A stretch of DNA of 64,000 bases. Origin: Sorex araneus (lineage: Eukaryota; Chordata; Mammalia; Eulipotyphla; Soricidae). A program made the translations under genes and the position numbers. Shown here one piece after another: positions 26,601 to 32,584 of this stretch. The stretch is taken from NCBI RefSeq assembly GCF_027595985.1, contig NC_073307.1, positions 120,259,678 through 120,323,677 on the forward strand, written 5' to 3'. The notes beneath the pieces were generated by a model. That model was not told the DNA's origin and did no database searches. It saw only the letters and a program-made list of their open reading frames with translations. Within the stretch, counting starts at the first letter, position 1, and the number at the start of each line of letters is the position of its first letter.

Positions 26601-26901
26601 AAGAGAGAGAGCGGCCGTTGGGGGGTGGCGACATGGGGCGCAGCTCTGGCCCCTCCGTCCTGCACGCCCGGCTCCCCCCCAACCCACACCCACCGAGACA
26701 CCCTGGAGAAACAAGGCGGGGCGCGGGGGGCGTCCGGGTCCCTGGGAGTTCGCCAGCGGCTGCGCCTCTCAACTTAGAAGGTCGGGGTCTCCCCCCCGCC
26801 CCCCACTCCGGACGCCGGCGGCGTCGCAGCTGGCACCTTACCGGCACGTTGTTGACCCCTTGCCCCTTGGAAGCGATCAGGAGAATCTCCCTGAAGTCCA
26901 T
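4168..26901 (-). CDS. SPTY2D1: SPTY2D1, SPT2 histone H3-H4 chaperone; six coding exons, 678 aa
   Basis: Nuclear histone chaperone that binds H3-H4 and acts in transcription-coupled chromatin assembly (family knowledge). Joined exons give 60+115+1518+172+78+94 = 2037 nt, or 678 codons plus stop, close to the 685 residues I recall for human. Layout: conserved N-terminus starting MDFREIL (1-58), basic coiled-coil-like stretch (59-110), acidic patch (120-148), long Ser/Pro/Gly/basic linker with seven GPGR motifs (about 340-530), then the C-terminal SPT2 domain (565-678) with an Asp/Glu run, the helix with YMESSW near 633-638 and a basic end. All introns are GT-AG with phases that match. Introns are 13,228, 1,251, 3,383, 1,341 and 1,494 bp and full of SINEs, but no repeat interrupts an exon. 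No frameshift or stop is seen, so the gene looks functional. Confidence 0.97.
4415..4521 (-). repeat. SINE-A, head missing
   Basis: Body and B-box region present (GGGGATTGAACCAAGG); stops before the head, within SPTY2D1 flank of exon 6. Confidence 0.65.
4645..4796 (+). repeat. SINE-A, near-consensus but internally shortened
   Basis: Perfect head GGGGCTGGAGCGATAGCACA; about 45 bp of body (the TAATTCCTGAGTGC part) is deleted. Long A-rich tail into which the next SINE inserted. Confidence 0.85.
4811..4988 (-). repeat. SINE-A with 17-bp TSD
   Basis: Flanked by AAAATAGAGACAGTTGT at 4794-4810 and 4989-5005, so it landed in the tail flank of the preceding plus-strand SINE. Confidence 0.9.
5007..5168 (+). 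repeat. SINE-A, older
   Basis: Diverged head (GGCCAGATAAATAGAACAGC), intact middle and tail CCCAAAAAACAAAAAC. Confidence 0.75.
5756..5833 (-). CDS. SPTY2D1: SPTY2D1 coding exon 5 (residues 622-648)
   Basis: This 78-nt microexon-sized segment is too short for ordinary ORF calling. The acceptor AATAG is followed by G TAC AAA GAT, and it encodes YKDESDYALRYMESSWKEQ and QKEEAKS. The Met in YMESSW corresponds by alignment to a residue reported as important for H3-H4 binding in human SPT2 (family knowledge, from memory). It ends AG before donor GTAAGC. Confidence 0.95.
5892..6075 (-). repeat. SINE-A in SPTY2D1 intron 4
   Basis: T-rich tail followed by full body to CTCTCCAGGCCC; moderately diverged. 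Confidence 0.75.
6208..6398 (+). repeat. SINE-A, young copy
   Basis: Near-perfect including the B-box-like GGGTTCGAGCCCC and CpGs; ACATCTA repeated at both ends. Intact enough to be a possible Pol III template. Confidence 0.9.
6409..6626 (+). repeat. SINE-A, very diverged
   Basis: Only the head (ACTGGGAAATAGCACAGC) and scattered body words are recognisable. Confidence 0.4.
6646..6782 (-). repeat. SINE-A, diverged
   Basis: TTTTTTTTGGGGGTCACATCC start and CTCTCTCCAGCCC end visible. Confidence 0.65.
6920..7083 (+). repeat. SINE-A with 12-bp TSD
   Basis: AAGAACTACATT at 6908-6919 and 7084-7095. The copy lies about 90 bp from SPTY2D1 exon 4. Confidence 0.8.
7175..7346 (-). CDS. SPTY2D1: SPTY2D1 coding exon 4 (residues 565-622), start of SPT2 domain
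   Basis: The acceptor TTCTGGTAG completes Gly-565. The exon encodes a PQRLPFPSGYKRQRDY segment, a strongly acidic run of Asp/Glu (about 581-604) and EDISKHIREIFGYDRKK, the first part of the histone-binding C-terminal domain. It ends AAA AA before donor GTAAGG, so the last Lys codon is split. The in-frame ATG just upstream (7360-7362) lies in the intron. Confidence 0.96.
7683..7816 (-). repeat. SINE-A in intron 3
   Basis: Shortened body; head end reads CTATCGATCTGGCCCC. Confidence 0.75.
7966..8100 (+). repeat. SINE-A, diverged
   Basis: GGCCCAAAAAGATAGTACAACAG head; body partly lost. Confidence 0.65.
8468..8610 (+). repeat. SINE-A, diverged
   Basis: Starts near TAGGACAGCTATAGAGAG and ends in ACCCCAAAACAAAAC. 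Confidence 0.6.
8633..8790 (+). repeat. SINE-A
   Basis: GGCCAGAGCGATAGTACAGT head. First of three consecutive plus-strand copies. Confidence 0.75.
8848..8995 (+). repeat. SINE-A
   Basis: GGGCCAGAGAGATAATACAGC head and full body to GTGGCCCCC. Confidence 0.75.
9003..9075 (+). repeat. SINE-A fragment
   Basis: Middle only (CCAGGTTGAATCCCCAGTACC). Confidence 0.4.
9185..9545 (+). mobile_element. LINE-1 3' UTR, beta group
   Basis: Contains a purine-rich block (9299-9392), the CATTGGTGGCAGAAAATGTAC motif and the end TTTGTAACTATCTCACAGTG followed by A-rich tail. It has no coding part. Confidence 0.75.
10120..10432 (+). mobile_element. Old LINE-1 3' end
   Basis: GATGACATAAATGAGCCTTG resembles the ORF2-proximal 3' end of old mammalian L1s; it ends CACCTCAATAAAAAAAATGG. 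Located in intron 3, 300 bp from exon 3. Confidence 0.55.
10730..12247 (-). CDS. SPTY2D1: SPTY2D1 large coding exon 3 (residues 59-565)
   Basis: This 1518-nt exon holds three quarters of the protein. The acceptor CTTTTAG is followed by CC TTA GAG, completing Ala-59. It encodes the ALEEKRRKEELVKKR helix, an acidic segment (about 120-148), the conserved LMNFTDLLRLAEKKQ stretch and MTAEELREREFLERK, then a low-complexity linker rich in Ser, Pro, Gly, Lys and Arg. The linker carries seven GPGR units spaced about 8-20 residues apart, like a degenerate tandem repeat. It ends CAA G before donor GTAAAA. The open frame on the opposite strand at 10783-11445 is a by-product of this composition. Confidence 0.96.
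12517..12690 (+). repeat. SINE-A in intron 2
   Basis: GGGGCCACAGCAATAGTGCAAT head; pyrimidine-rich replacement in the body. Confidence 0.7.
12942..13081 (-). repeat. SINE-A in intron 2
   Basis: Tail missing; head end CTGTACTATCTCCAGCCCCC. Confidence 0.7.
13222..13345 (+). repeat. SINE-A, diverged
   Basis: GGGCTGGGAGAAATGCTCCAC head; ends GTGTGGCCCCCAAAATAAAA. 155 bp from exon 2. Confidence 0.6.
13499..13613 (-). CDS. SPTY2D1: SPTY2D1 coding exon 2 (residues 21-58)
   Basis: The acceptor TTTTCAG precedes AAACGGTAC (Lys-Arg-Tyr). The exon encodes the conserved KRYSLAVGPPKKDPK block and the start of a Lys/Arg/Glu-rich helix ending EEELRRK. It ends one base into the Ala-59 codon, before donor GTATTT. 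Being 115 nt long it changes frame, so skipping it would break the protein. Confidence 0.96.
13668..13951 (+). mobile_element. L1-mobilised retrocopy of an unrecognised transcript
   Basis: A 284-bp insert flanked by ATATATTGTCTC at 13656-13667 and 13952-13963. It ends AATAAATAAAATCTG, then about 10 nt later an A-rich tail, as a polyadenylated RNA would. The body repeats GCATATGCTGCCTGAGCCC- and GCCCACGTGGCC-like words and matches neither SINE family. It may derive from an LTR transcript. It sits 55 bp from SPTY2D1 exon 2. Confidence 0.6.
13984..14085 (+). repeat. ID-like short tRNA-derived SINE
   Basis: GGGGATGTATTTCAGTGACAGAGC head and AGGTTCAATCCCTACACC B-box region, then directly AAAACAAAACAAAA. 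No SINE-A body. Confidence 0.6.
14235..14317 (-). repeat. SINE-B, 83-bp 5'-truncated copy with 12-bp TSD
   Basis: ATTAGTATGTAT at 14223-14234 and 14318-14329. The 3' end is the CAGTGATACAGTGAT-type repeat rather than poly(A). Confidence 0.8.
14694..14834 (-). repeat. SINE-A
   Basis: Tail TTTTTTGTTTTGTTTTG, head end CTGTACTATCTCCAGTCCC. Confidence 0.75.
15113..15282 (-). repeat. SINE-A, old
   Basis: Body words CAGTCACTCCCGGCAG and GGTTGAACCAGGG; head degraded. Confidence 0.55.
15329..15499 (+). repeat. SINE-A with 11-bp TSD
   Basis: AAAGTGCTAAC at 15318-15328 and 15500-15510; lacks the first bases of the head. Confidence 0.85.
15832..16013 (+). repeat. SINE-A, diverged
   Basis: Head GGAGTCAGATATAGTACC; long A tail to 16005. 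Confidence 0.6.
16014..16787. other. Intron 1 sequence with nothing recognised
   Basis: No repeat, exon-like or RNA-like pattern found on either strand. Confidence 0.5.
16788..16985 (+). repeat. SINE-A, diverged
   Basis: CTGTTTTATACGTAGCCAACC middle, C-rich tail instead of A-rich. Confidence 0.55.
17118..17243 (-). repeat. SINE-A, head missing
   Basis: GGCAACTTGGGGCACACCCAG tail end and body to GGGATCAAATCC. Confidence 0.65.
17465..17627 (+). repeat. SINE-A
   Basis: GGGGCTGGAGTGATAGTACAGC head; its tail has become the GA/CAGA microsatellite that follows. Confidence 0.85.
17628..17682. repeat. (GA)n(CAGA)n microsatellite
   Basis: About 11 GA then 8 CAGA units, grown from a SINE-A tail; likely polymorphic. 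Confidence 0.95.
17928..18009 (-). repeat. SINE-A fragment
   Basis: Body part (GATACTCTTGGCTTAGTGCTC to GAAATCAAACCAGGG). Confidence 0.45.
18011..18080 (+). repeat. SINE-A tail half
   Basis: AAGGAGTGACCACTGGGCACAG to GTGTGATCTAAAAAAC; abuts the opposite-strand fragment. Confidence 0.55.
18239..18615 (+). repeat. Ancient LTR, MLT2/ERVL-like (from memory)
   Basis: Begins GATGGTTGATTTTGTTGTGT and ends GTGTCTCTGGAGAACCC, the two ends I associate with old mammalian ERVL LTRs. Shared by many mammals, so older than the SINEs. Confidence 0.5.
18679..18905 (+). repeat. SINE-B, full-length
   Basis: Head GGCTGGAGTGATAGCACAGC and GAGTTCGATTCC as in SINE-A, then the different body (CAGCAAGCTACTGAGAG, CTCGATATGCCAAAAACAG, CGATGAGCAACAGG). 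It shows both parts in one piece. Confidence 0.85.
19325..19480 (+). repeat. Fragment of unknown element X
   Basis: About 150 bp resembling 58200-58330 (GAGCATGG..., CTAGAGGTTTTTGGCTGCC against CCAGAGGTCTTTGGCTACC) in the same orientation. No coding signal. Confidence 0.5.
19590..19724 (-). repeat. SINE-A
   Basis: Lacks its tail; head end CTGTACTATCTCTCTGGCCC. Confidence 0.75.
19803..19992 (-). repeat. SINE-A with an internal 27-bp tandem duplication
   Basis: TTACTCCTGGCTTTGCACTC and following AGGAAT appear twice in a row (about 19838-19891). Otherwise near consensus. Confidence 0.9.
20394..20540 (+). repeat. SINE, diverged
   Basis: GGGGCAGGGAGATGGCTCAAA head and ACCACCAGGAAAAAAATT end; middle poorly matched. 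Confidence 0.45.
21190..21560 (-). mobile_element. LINE-1 3' UTR, alpha group
   Basis: T-rich start, then AGAGAATCACCGTGAGGGTAC and CACCAGTGCCCATTCTCC, the reverse of the 3' end at 42.1-42.3 kb. 5' end truncated. Confidence 0.8.
21632..21800 (+). repeat. SINE-A
   Basis: GGGGCGAAGAGGTAGAGTAAGC head; near-complete body. Confidence 0.7.
22264..22880 (+). repeat. SINE-A split by a LINE-1 insertion
   Basis: First part 22264-22380, second part 22820-22880. The repeated word AGAGTAAGCCCTGAG marks the break. Confidence 0.85.
22381..22819 (+). mobile_element. LINE-1 alpha 3' end with extra 3' sequence
   Basis: Bounded by AGAGTAAGCCCTGAG (22366-22380 and 22820-22834). L1 sequence runs to the A-rich end near 22735, then about 65 bp of non-L1 sequence follows, then a second poly(A). 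This is the structure of a 3' transduction. Confidence 0.8.
22990..23335 (-). repeat. Old SINE-A split by a younger SINE-A
   Basis: Outer copy is 22990-23042 plus 23252-23335; CCCTGATTTGA flanks the inner copy. Confidence 0.75.
23054..23240 (-). repeat. SINE-A nested inside another SINE-A
   Basis: TSD CCCTGATTTGA at 23043-23053 and 23241-23251. Near consensus. Confidence 0.9.
23742..23865 (-). repeat. SINE-A, diverged
   Basis: CACTCCTGGAGGTACTCAGGAG body; tail region G-rich. Confidence 0.55.
23900..24062 (+). repeat. SINE-A
   Basis: GGGAGCTGGAGAGATATTACAG head; ends GTGGTCCCCAAATAAT. Confidence 0.7.
24107..24275 (+). repeat. SINE-A
   Basis: GAGGCTGGGGGATTGTATAGG head; ends TATGGCCCCACAAACC. 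Confidence 0.7.
24276..24761. other. Intron 1 sequence with nothing recognised
   Basis: AT-rich, no repeat or exon-like pattern found. Confidence 0.5.
24762..24890 (+). repeat. SINE-A, internally deleted
   Basis: GGCTGGAGATTGTACAGCGGG head joined almost directly to the ACTAGGAGTAATCC part. Confidence 0.65.
25240..25410 (+). repeat. SINE-A, head missing
   Basis: CTTGCCTTGCACACAGCCAGCC to the C- and A-rich end. Confidence 0.7.
25418..25632 (+). repeat. Local duplication, two about 80-bp copies
   Basis: Copies about 25418-25497 and 25559-25632 share TTAGAGGAATGA, CAGAGTACTTGGGATAG and AACTATATAGA. A GGGGG/A-rich spacer separates them. Confidence 0.7.
26842..26901 (-). CDS. SPTY2D1: SPTY2D1 coding exon 1 (residues 1-20)
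   Basis: The start codon at 26901-26899 sits in an ideal Kozak context (GCCGCCATGG on the minus strand). The exon encodes the conserved N-terminus MDFREILLIASKGQGVNNVP and ends in phase 0 at CCG followed by the donor GTAAGG. The open frame that continues past the donor into intron 1 is not conserved protein and is not part of the product. Confidence 0.96.
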
Positions 26902-26934
26902 GGCGGCCGAGCGGCGGGGAGACCCGGGCCGGGC

Positions 26935-26996
26935 TCGCGCTCTCTCGCTCGCTCTCTCTCTCTCTAGCTCGCTCTCTCGCTCGCTCTCTCTCTCGC
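26935..26996. repeat. CTCTCTCG-type polypyrimidine/CpG repeat in the 5' UTR
   Basis: Imperfect CT repeat interspersed with CG and AGCT, directly upstream of the start codon. On the transcript it would read as a GAGAGCGAGCGAG purine tract. Confidence 0.75.
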
Positions 26997-27789
26997 CGGG
27001 GAGCGCAGCGGCGCCTTAGCGCGGCGCCCGACTCCAGCCAACTGCAGCGCCCGACCGAGCGCTCGGCTCTCCCCCTCCCCAGCACGACCACTTCCGGCGC
27101 CGGCCGATGCCGTCCGCCCGCCTCCTTTCCCCGAGCCGGGCCCGCAGCAGGCGCTCGGGGCCGCCCGCTCGCCTGCCAATCCCTGGCGTCACTTCCGCTT
27201 TGGGTCTCCTCCCCCCCCGCCCGCCACCCCCACCGAAGACACGTAGGAACGTCAGACGTGGCGGCTGGCGGCCGCCCCGCAGCGGGGCGGGGCTGAAGGC
27301 CATGCACGGACCAATGGGGACGCGAATTGCCAAAGCGCGGGGCGTGGCTAAGGGACGGAGTCGCTTTCTGGCGCCGCTGGCGGGCGCGGCCTTCCGCTTT
27401 AGGTTGCTGCTGACGGTGGGATGCGTCTAGGAGGAGCGAGCCACCCCGGCTGGCTGGAGGGCTGAACCCGCCCGGCCTGGCTCCGCTGGGCGTCACTCAG
27501 TGGACGCACGAGGCCTCGGTGACGTCGCCGCAGCTGCAGAACCGACGGATCTCGCGCCAGGGAGTTTCAGTTACGGGTTTCTCAGGCGTTCGGGAAGCTG
27601 CGCAGGCGCTCAGCGCATCTTAGACACGCTTTGCTCCAACTCGTGCACGCGGATGCTCACATTCCCTGTATAGCGGCGCAGGCTCACTATTTTTTATTAA
27701 AAAAAAACAACAACAGCAATTGGATAATTAGCTCCACGTAGCTCAAACTTCTCCGTGGATGAATAATGGAGTCTTTATAAGAGACCCGG

Positions 27790-27950
27790 TCACGGGTCGG
27801 TACCGCGAATTGCGCGCTTGCTTTTCACGCGGCCGACCCTGTTTGATCCCCGGGAACCCATATGGTCCTCCGAGCCCGCAAGGAGTGGCCCCTGAGTGCA
27901 GAGCCAGGAGTAAGCCCTGTGCGCCTCTGGGTGTGGCCCCAAAACAAAAT
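27790..27950 (+). repeat. SINE-A at the CpG-island edge, 10-bp TSD
   Basis: AGAGACCCGG at 27780-27789 and 27951-27960. The head is altered (TCACGGGTCGGTACCGCG) but many CpGs survive. Confidence 0.8.
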
Positions 27951-28043
27951 AGAGACCCGGCTGGACATAACTTGACTCACAAAAAAACATTTATAATATA
28001 TGTAACTGGATGTCCAATTCTTGCTTTCAAGGGTTATCTGGGA

Positions 28044-28170
28044 GTTGAGAAGATAGTTCAAAGAGCTGACACTTGGCTTTGCATCAGGAGGTCAGATTTC
28101 TATCCCCAGAATGTTCCCAGAGCATGAGACGGGAAGTGCCCCCTTGAGTCAACTGGGCGTGGCCCAAGCA
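28044..28170 (+). repeat. SINE, diverged
   Basis: GAGTTGAGAAGATAGTTCAAAG head and GGGCGTGGCCCAAGCAG end. Confidence 0.5.
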
Positions 28171-28384
28171 GCCTAAAAGTTAATCTGCAAGGTCAGTTTT
28201 CACTCACTAAAATAATTTAATCACACCCAGTTGGGTCTTGCTATTCTCCCAAGTGTGACTGAAGGCATCCACACGGTAGGAAATTTTCCAGTGATGGAAA
28301 TGGCCATCAAACTAGAGTGTGGTAATAAAATACTGTAAACTGGCAAATTTAGTGTTTATTTTGCAAACTTAGTTTGATGGGGTG

Positions 28385-28602
28385 GTGCAGGGGTTTGGGC
28401 ACCTGGAGGTTCTGAGTGATTGTGGTCACTCCTGGTGGTGTTTGAGGGACCATGGGCCATACCTGGTGGTGCTTAGGGCTTATTCCTTGCTCTGCACTCA
28501 GGAATCCTAACAAGCAGAGGGGACCACATGGGGTGACTGGGATCAAACCTATGTGGGCCACTTGTAAGCGCCCTACACATTGTACTATCAGTCTAGCCCC
28601 TC
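28385..28602 (-). repeat. Two abutting SINE-A copies
   Basis: A degraded one (28385-28450) followed by a clearer one (28452-28602) ending CTATCAGTCTAGCCCC. Confidence 0.65.
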
Positions 28603-28789
28603 CAGAGCCTTTATACTCTGTCCTATCTGGATTGTGCCCCCTTGACATCTGTTAGCCAGCTCCAACTCTTCAACATGTTATTCTGGGTTCAAGGTTCCAC
28701 TTTAATGATTGCTAGAAAAGTATGTGTCCGGCATGACCTTAGGGAAGTGGCTAAACTCTGAGTTTAACCTATTAAAGTTTAGCAGTAGG

Positions 28790-28925
28790 GGGCTAGAGTG
28801 ATAGCACAGCTGGTAGGGCATTTGCCTTGCACGTGGCCAACCCAGGTTTGATTCCCAACATCCCATATGGTCCCCCGAGCACCACCCCTGAGCATCGCTG
28901 GGTATGACCCACAAAGTAAAAAAAT
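28790..28925 (+). repeat. SINE-A, body deleted
   Basis: Perfect head through CCCCCGAGCACC, then a jump to CCTGAGCATCGCTGGG. Confidence 0.85.
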
Positions 28926-28997
28926 ACATAAAATAAAAATAAAGCTTAACAATAAAAATAGCAATAATAATTGCAGTAAAGTAACCTATGTAAGGAT

Positions 28998-29110
28998 GAT
29001 TAGTACCCAGAAGTTATGGATTGACTTGTATTCCCCACAAATTTATATCCTAGAGTTCTAATCCTCAATACCTCTGATGTACAGGAGGCATGTGGGAAGC
29101 TTAAGAAGAA
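28998..29110 (+). repeat. Ancient LTR-like fragment (5' part)
   Basis: TTATGGATTGACTTGTATTCC and following sequence resemble the start of an old MaLR-type LTR (from memory). Its 3' counterpart resembles 31203-31365. Confidence 0.4.
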
Positions 29111-29190
29111 GTAGCTCATGTGACTGAATAAAGGCCTTAAGACTCAGAGCCCAGCAACCTTGCAGCTACCAACTTTCTGATAAAGAGGGG

Positions 29191-29378
29191 CCTCTGAGGG
29201 CAGGAAAGAGAATACAGCAGATAAGGTGTTTGTTTTGTATGCAGCCAACTCAGGTGCAATCCCCACCACACTATGTGGCCCGGGAGCACTGCCAGGAGTT
29301 ATCCCTGGACACGGAGCCAGAAGTAAACCTAGAACACCACCAGACATGACTCTCCTTCTCCCCCAAAAAGGAAAACTC
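29191..29378 (+). repeat. SINE-A
   Basis: Diverged head (GGGCAGGAAAGAGAATACAGC), pyrimidine-rich end CTCCTTCTCCCCC. Confidence 0.65.
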
Positions 29379-29552
29379 TTGAAAACCAGTTTTAGGCACT
29401 TAATTCGAGCATATGCAGAGAATAGAAATTTTACCCAATTTTCACTTTTAATTAAGTAATGCATAATTCACACACCCTAGCTGCATAATCAAATGTTAAA
29501 AAAAATAAATGTTAAAATACATATATGATGTGTGAATAAGCTTGTTGCTCTT

Positions 29553-30437
29553 TGTGGGGGACACAGTTATTTGGAGCCTACTCCCAACCCAGTGCTCAGA
29601 TGTCCCACTTGGAATTGTTCAGGGGACGTGAGCTCCGGGCTCCTGCATACAAAGAAAATGCACTAGCCCATTTATTTATTTATTTATTTTTTAAATATTT
29701 AAAAGTTTTATTTATGTAACGATACATAATGACTTTAATTAAATATTATCAGTCCTTTTAATTGATTCTATAGATGTAGCAAGTTGGAATTTTCTTTTCA
29801 GGAGACCTTTAAAATTAATTATGTATCTAGCAATGTTTGTTTTTTTGTACCACTTAATTTTCTTTTTTTTTTTTTTGTTAAATCTTTATTTTTTTAAAAT
29901 TTTATCACCATGTGGAAAGTTATAGCGTTCTCAGGTTTATGTCTCAGTTATACTGTATTCAAACACCATCCCTTCACCAGTGCCCATATTCCACCACCAA
30001 AATCCCCGGTATACCCCCCGCCCCCCATCCCAATTGTATAACTGATGAACCTCACTTTATTTTCTCTTCACCTTGATTACGTTCCATATTTCAACACAAA
30101 ACTCACTATTGTTGTGGGAGTTATATCCCCAAACAAGATAACCCTAATAAGCAGGCATTTGATAATTAGTTTTCCATTCAAACATTGTATGTTTTCAGGC
30201 TCGGATCTGTCCCAGTCCCGAATCTTGGAGCCGTGTTAGTTGCTGCCCAGTGTCGCCGGGGTTCCATCCGGAGAAGGTGTGCTGGCGGCACCTCCTCCTT
30301 CCGGCCCCCCGGTGTTGCTGGCCCCGATTCGGGTCCGGAGCATTGTCCGGGCCGCGTTGCTCACCAGAATGCCTGCCGCTTCTCTGTGGATTGTGGCATC
30401 AAGATGCACTAGCCCATTTAGATATCTCTCCAGGCCA
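29553..30437 (-). repeat. SINE-A split by a LINE-1 insertion
   Basis: Parts 29553-29657 and 30421-30437 (GATATCTCTCCAGGCC) around the LINE-1. Confidence 0.75.
29675..30403 (-). mobile_element. LINE-1 gamma 3' end with GC-rich head and extra 3' sequence
   Basis: TSD ATGCACTAGCCCATTTA at 29658-29674 and 30404-30420. On the minus strand it reads: GC-rich head (30403-30190), gamma 3' UTR to about 29882, poly(A), about 170 bp of non-L1 AT-rich sequence with AATAAA (29712-29707), then an AAATAAATAAA tail. Confidence 0.8.
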
Positions 30438-31002
30438 AGCATGTAGTTCTTATAAGCCCATGAAGCTTTTGTACTCCCCCCACCCCTGCTAATTATACTG
30501 CTCAAACTCAATGCCTATGTATATTTTTTCTTACTGCCACAGAGAGCAAGAACTAGCCCTTGCCTGAGATACATAGCACCAGAATATTGGAACATTGGGT
30601 GCCAGCGACTCCATTCCAGGCCGAGAAGATCAAATGGAATCCAGTCTGATGACTGGTCCCATGGGACTGACAGAGGCTTGTTCCAGGTCATGAAATAATT
30701 TGCACAAGGTCCCTATGTCCTCATTTTCTTTGATTTTAACTCTGCAGGAATGAAACAAGTAACATCAAGTTTAAGTCACTCGTATTTCTTTCTGGACGTG
30801 AAAGAGTTCAGTCTCCCAGTTACTATTGTTTCTGGGTTCTCCTGAGACTCTGGGTGGCAGGGGTTAAATCCCAGGCAGAACCAGATCCCACAGATGTAAG
30901 TATCACTTTATGGAATGAGCATATTAATTGTCCAGCTGATCAGGAGCTCACCCACATCCTTATCTCTGGGGCCTCCCTAAGTCCATCCCTAGAAACACCC
31001 AT

Positions 31003-31365
31003 GACTGCATTTGGAGATAGTCTTTATTTTTTGTTTGTTTTTTTGGGTCACACCCAGCAATGCACAGGGGTTACTCCTGGCTCATGCACTCAGGAATTAC
31101 TCCTGGTGGTGCTCGGGGGACCATATGGGATACTGGGAATCGAACCCAGGTTGGCCTCATGCAAGGCAAATGCCCTACCCACTGTGCTATTGCTCCAGCT
31201 CCTGGAGATAGTCTTTAAAGAGGTCATTTTAGGTAGGATATTTAGAGTAGGCACTAACCCAACATGATAGATGTCCTTATAAAGAGGAGAAAATACAGAC
31301 ACACACAGGTTGAGAAGGAAACTGTGAAGTGATAAGGAGAAAATGACATGAGAAACAGACAGTAG
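31003..31365 (+). repeat. Ancient LTR fragment interrupted by a SINE
   Basis: ATTTGGAGATAGTCTTTAAAG and CCTTATAAAGAGGAGAAAATAC resemble the middle of an old MaLR-type LTR. The SINE at 31027-31202 splits it cleanly. Confidence 0.45.
31027..31202 (-). repeat. SINE-A with 15-bp TSD
   Basis: TGGAGATAGTCTTTA at 31012-31026 and 31203-31217. Confidence 0.92.
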
Positions 31366-31370
31366 TGTAG

Positions 31371-31500
31371 GGACCAGAGTGATAGCTCAAAGGCGGAGTT
31401 CACGCTTCGCATGTAGGAGACCTGCATTCCATCCCCCTGTACAAAGCCAGTAGCCCCTGAGCATCATTGGGTGTGGTCTCCCTGCCCTCATCACCCTGCA
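31371..31500 (+). repeat. SINE-A, diverged
   Basis: GGGACCAGAGTGATAGCTCAAAG head; middle partly lost. Confidence 0.6.
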
Positions 31501-31559
31501 TACCGGCCTCCTGCAAGAAAAGAGAATACATTAATGTAGCCATTTTATTATAATAGCAT

Positions 31560-31640
31560 GAGGAAGAGATGTGGGACTGTAGTAGAGCACCTGTTTCATA
31601 TGCACCTGTCCCTGAGTTCAATCTCTAGCACAATAAAAAC
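31560..31640 (+). repeat. ID-like short SINE
   Basis: GAGATGTGGGACTGTAGTAGAGC and GAGTTCAATCTCTAGCAC followed at once by AATAAAAAC. Confidence 0.45.
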
Positions 31641-31643
31641 AAT

Positions 31644-31750
31644 GCTGGCCAGAGAGCTGAAGGGCCCTGGGTTTGATCTCAAGTTCCTTATGGTCTCTTG
31701 AGTAATGTTGGATGTACCCAGCACCACTGGGTAGTCCTCCAAGTAATAGT
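31644..31750 (+). repeat. SINE-A fragment
   Basis: GGGTTTGATCTCAAGTTCC centre and CACCACTGGGTAG end. Confidence 0.45.
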
Positions 31751-32002
31751 ACATTAAAATAGGTCAAAGATCAATGGCTGAATAAATAGCAGTAATCCTA
31801 CATTATTTTAAAAAAATAAAATAAAAAAAGAAATAGGTCAAAGTTGTCATAATGAAGAAACTGCTTATTGATATAGAAGATCCCGAGACTGGGCCAACCT
31901 TTTGAGAACCCAAAATGTGACAGACATCCAGACTGATGAGTATGGACTTCTGCCCTAGAATAGACTCAGTGCCAAAGTATGTGTAGCCAGGAATAGCTTT
32001 AA

Positions 32003-32166
32003 AATGGAGCAATGGTACAGTGGGCAGGGCGCTTGTGTTGTGTGAAGCCGACCTGAGTTCAATCCCCAGCACCACATATGGCCCCCTGAACCCCTGAGCC
32101 CCGCCAGTGGGGCTACCCCTGAGTGCAGAGTCAGGAGGGTGTGGTCCAAAACCAAAACAAGATGAA
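32003..32166 (+). repeat. SINE-A with 11-bp TSD
   Basis: AATAGCTTTAA at 31992-32002 and 32167-32177. Confidence 0.8.
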
Positions 32167-32334
32167 AATAGCTTTAAGCTTCCTCTTTCTAACTCTTTCC
32201 CATAACCACTTGCCCTGTCTTCCTTTTCCCCACCCCCCACCCCCGCCCCAAATAAATTATTAAATTTTACTTCCTCTCAGGGCACATTTTAGGTTTTTAA
32301 CAAGAAACTGTGTGCCCCAAGTCAATTCTTTTGA

Positions 32335-32512
32335 GTGTGGGGGCTGGGGGGAGTGCCACACCCTGCTGTGCTCATGGCTTACTCCTGGCCCTGTGGTCAG
32401 GTATCATTTCTGGCAGTACTCCAGGGACCATATTTGGTGTCTTGGATTATACCCCAAGTCAGCTGCAAGCAAAGCAACACTTTACCCACTATACTATCTC
32501 TCCAGCTAATCA
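32335..32512 (-). repeat. SINE-A
   Basis: GTGGGGGCTGGGGGGAGTGCC tail end; head end CTATACTATCTCTCCAGC. Confidence 0.7.
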
Positions 32513-32584
32513 ATTTGCAATTCTTTAAAACCAGATAAACAGTTGACTTCCTCTGATTTTGACTTTTAGTTTTAGATTAATAAG

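Larger units (their letters stand above)
26440..27640 (-). promoter_or_regulatory. SPTY2D1: CpG-island promoter of SPTY2D1
   Basis: Dense CpG and over 60% G+C by eye around exon 1, with no TATA box. Elements seen: ETS-type CACTTCCGG (27089-27097) and TCACTTCCG (27189-27197), GC box GGGGCGGGGC (27284-27293), CCAAT at 27176-27180 and 27311-27315, and a CRE-like TGACGTCG (27520-27527). The start site is probably between 26902 and about 27100. The island extends 500 bp beyond, and a divergent transcript is possible but no exon for one is recognised. Confidence 0.8.

Noticed and set aside
26314-26901. 195-codon frame that starts at the true SPTY2D1 ATG and runs into intron 1
   Set aside because: After residue 20 it reads through a consensus donor (GTAAGG) and has no resemblance to SPTY2D1; open only because the island is GC-rich.
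26774-27496. 240-codon minus-strand frame upstream of SPTY2D1
   Set aside because: Arg/Ala/Gly-rich composition typical of CpG-island noise; it overlaps the true start codon in another frame.
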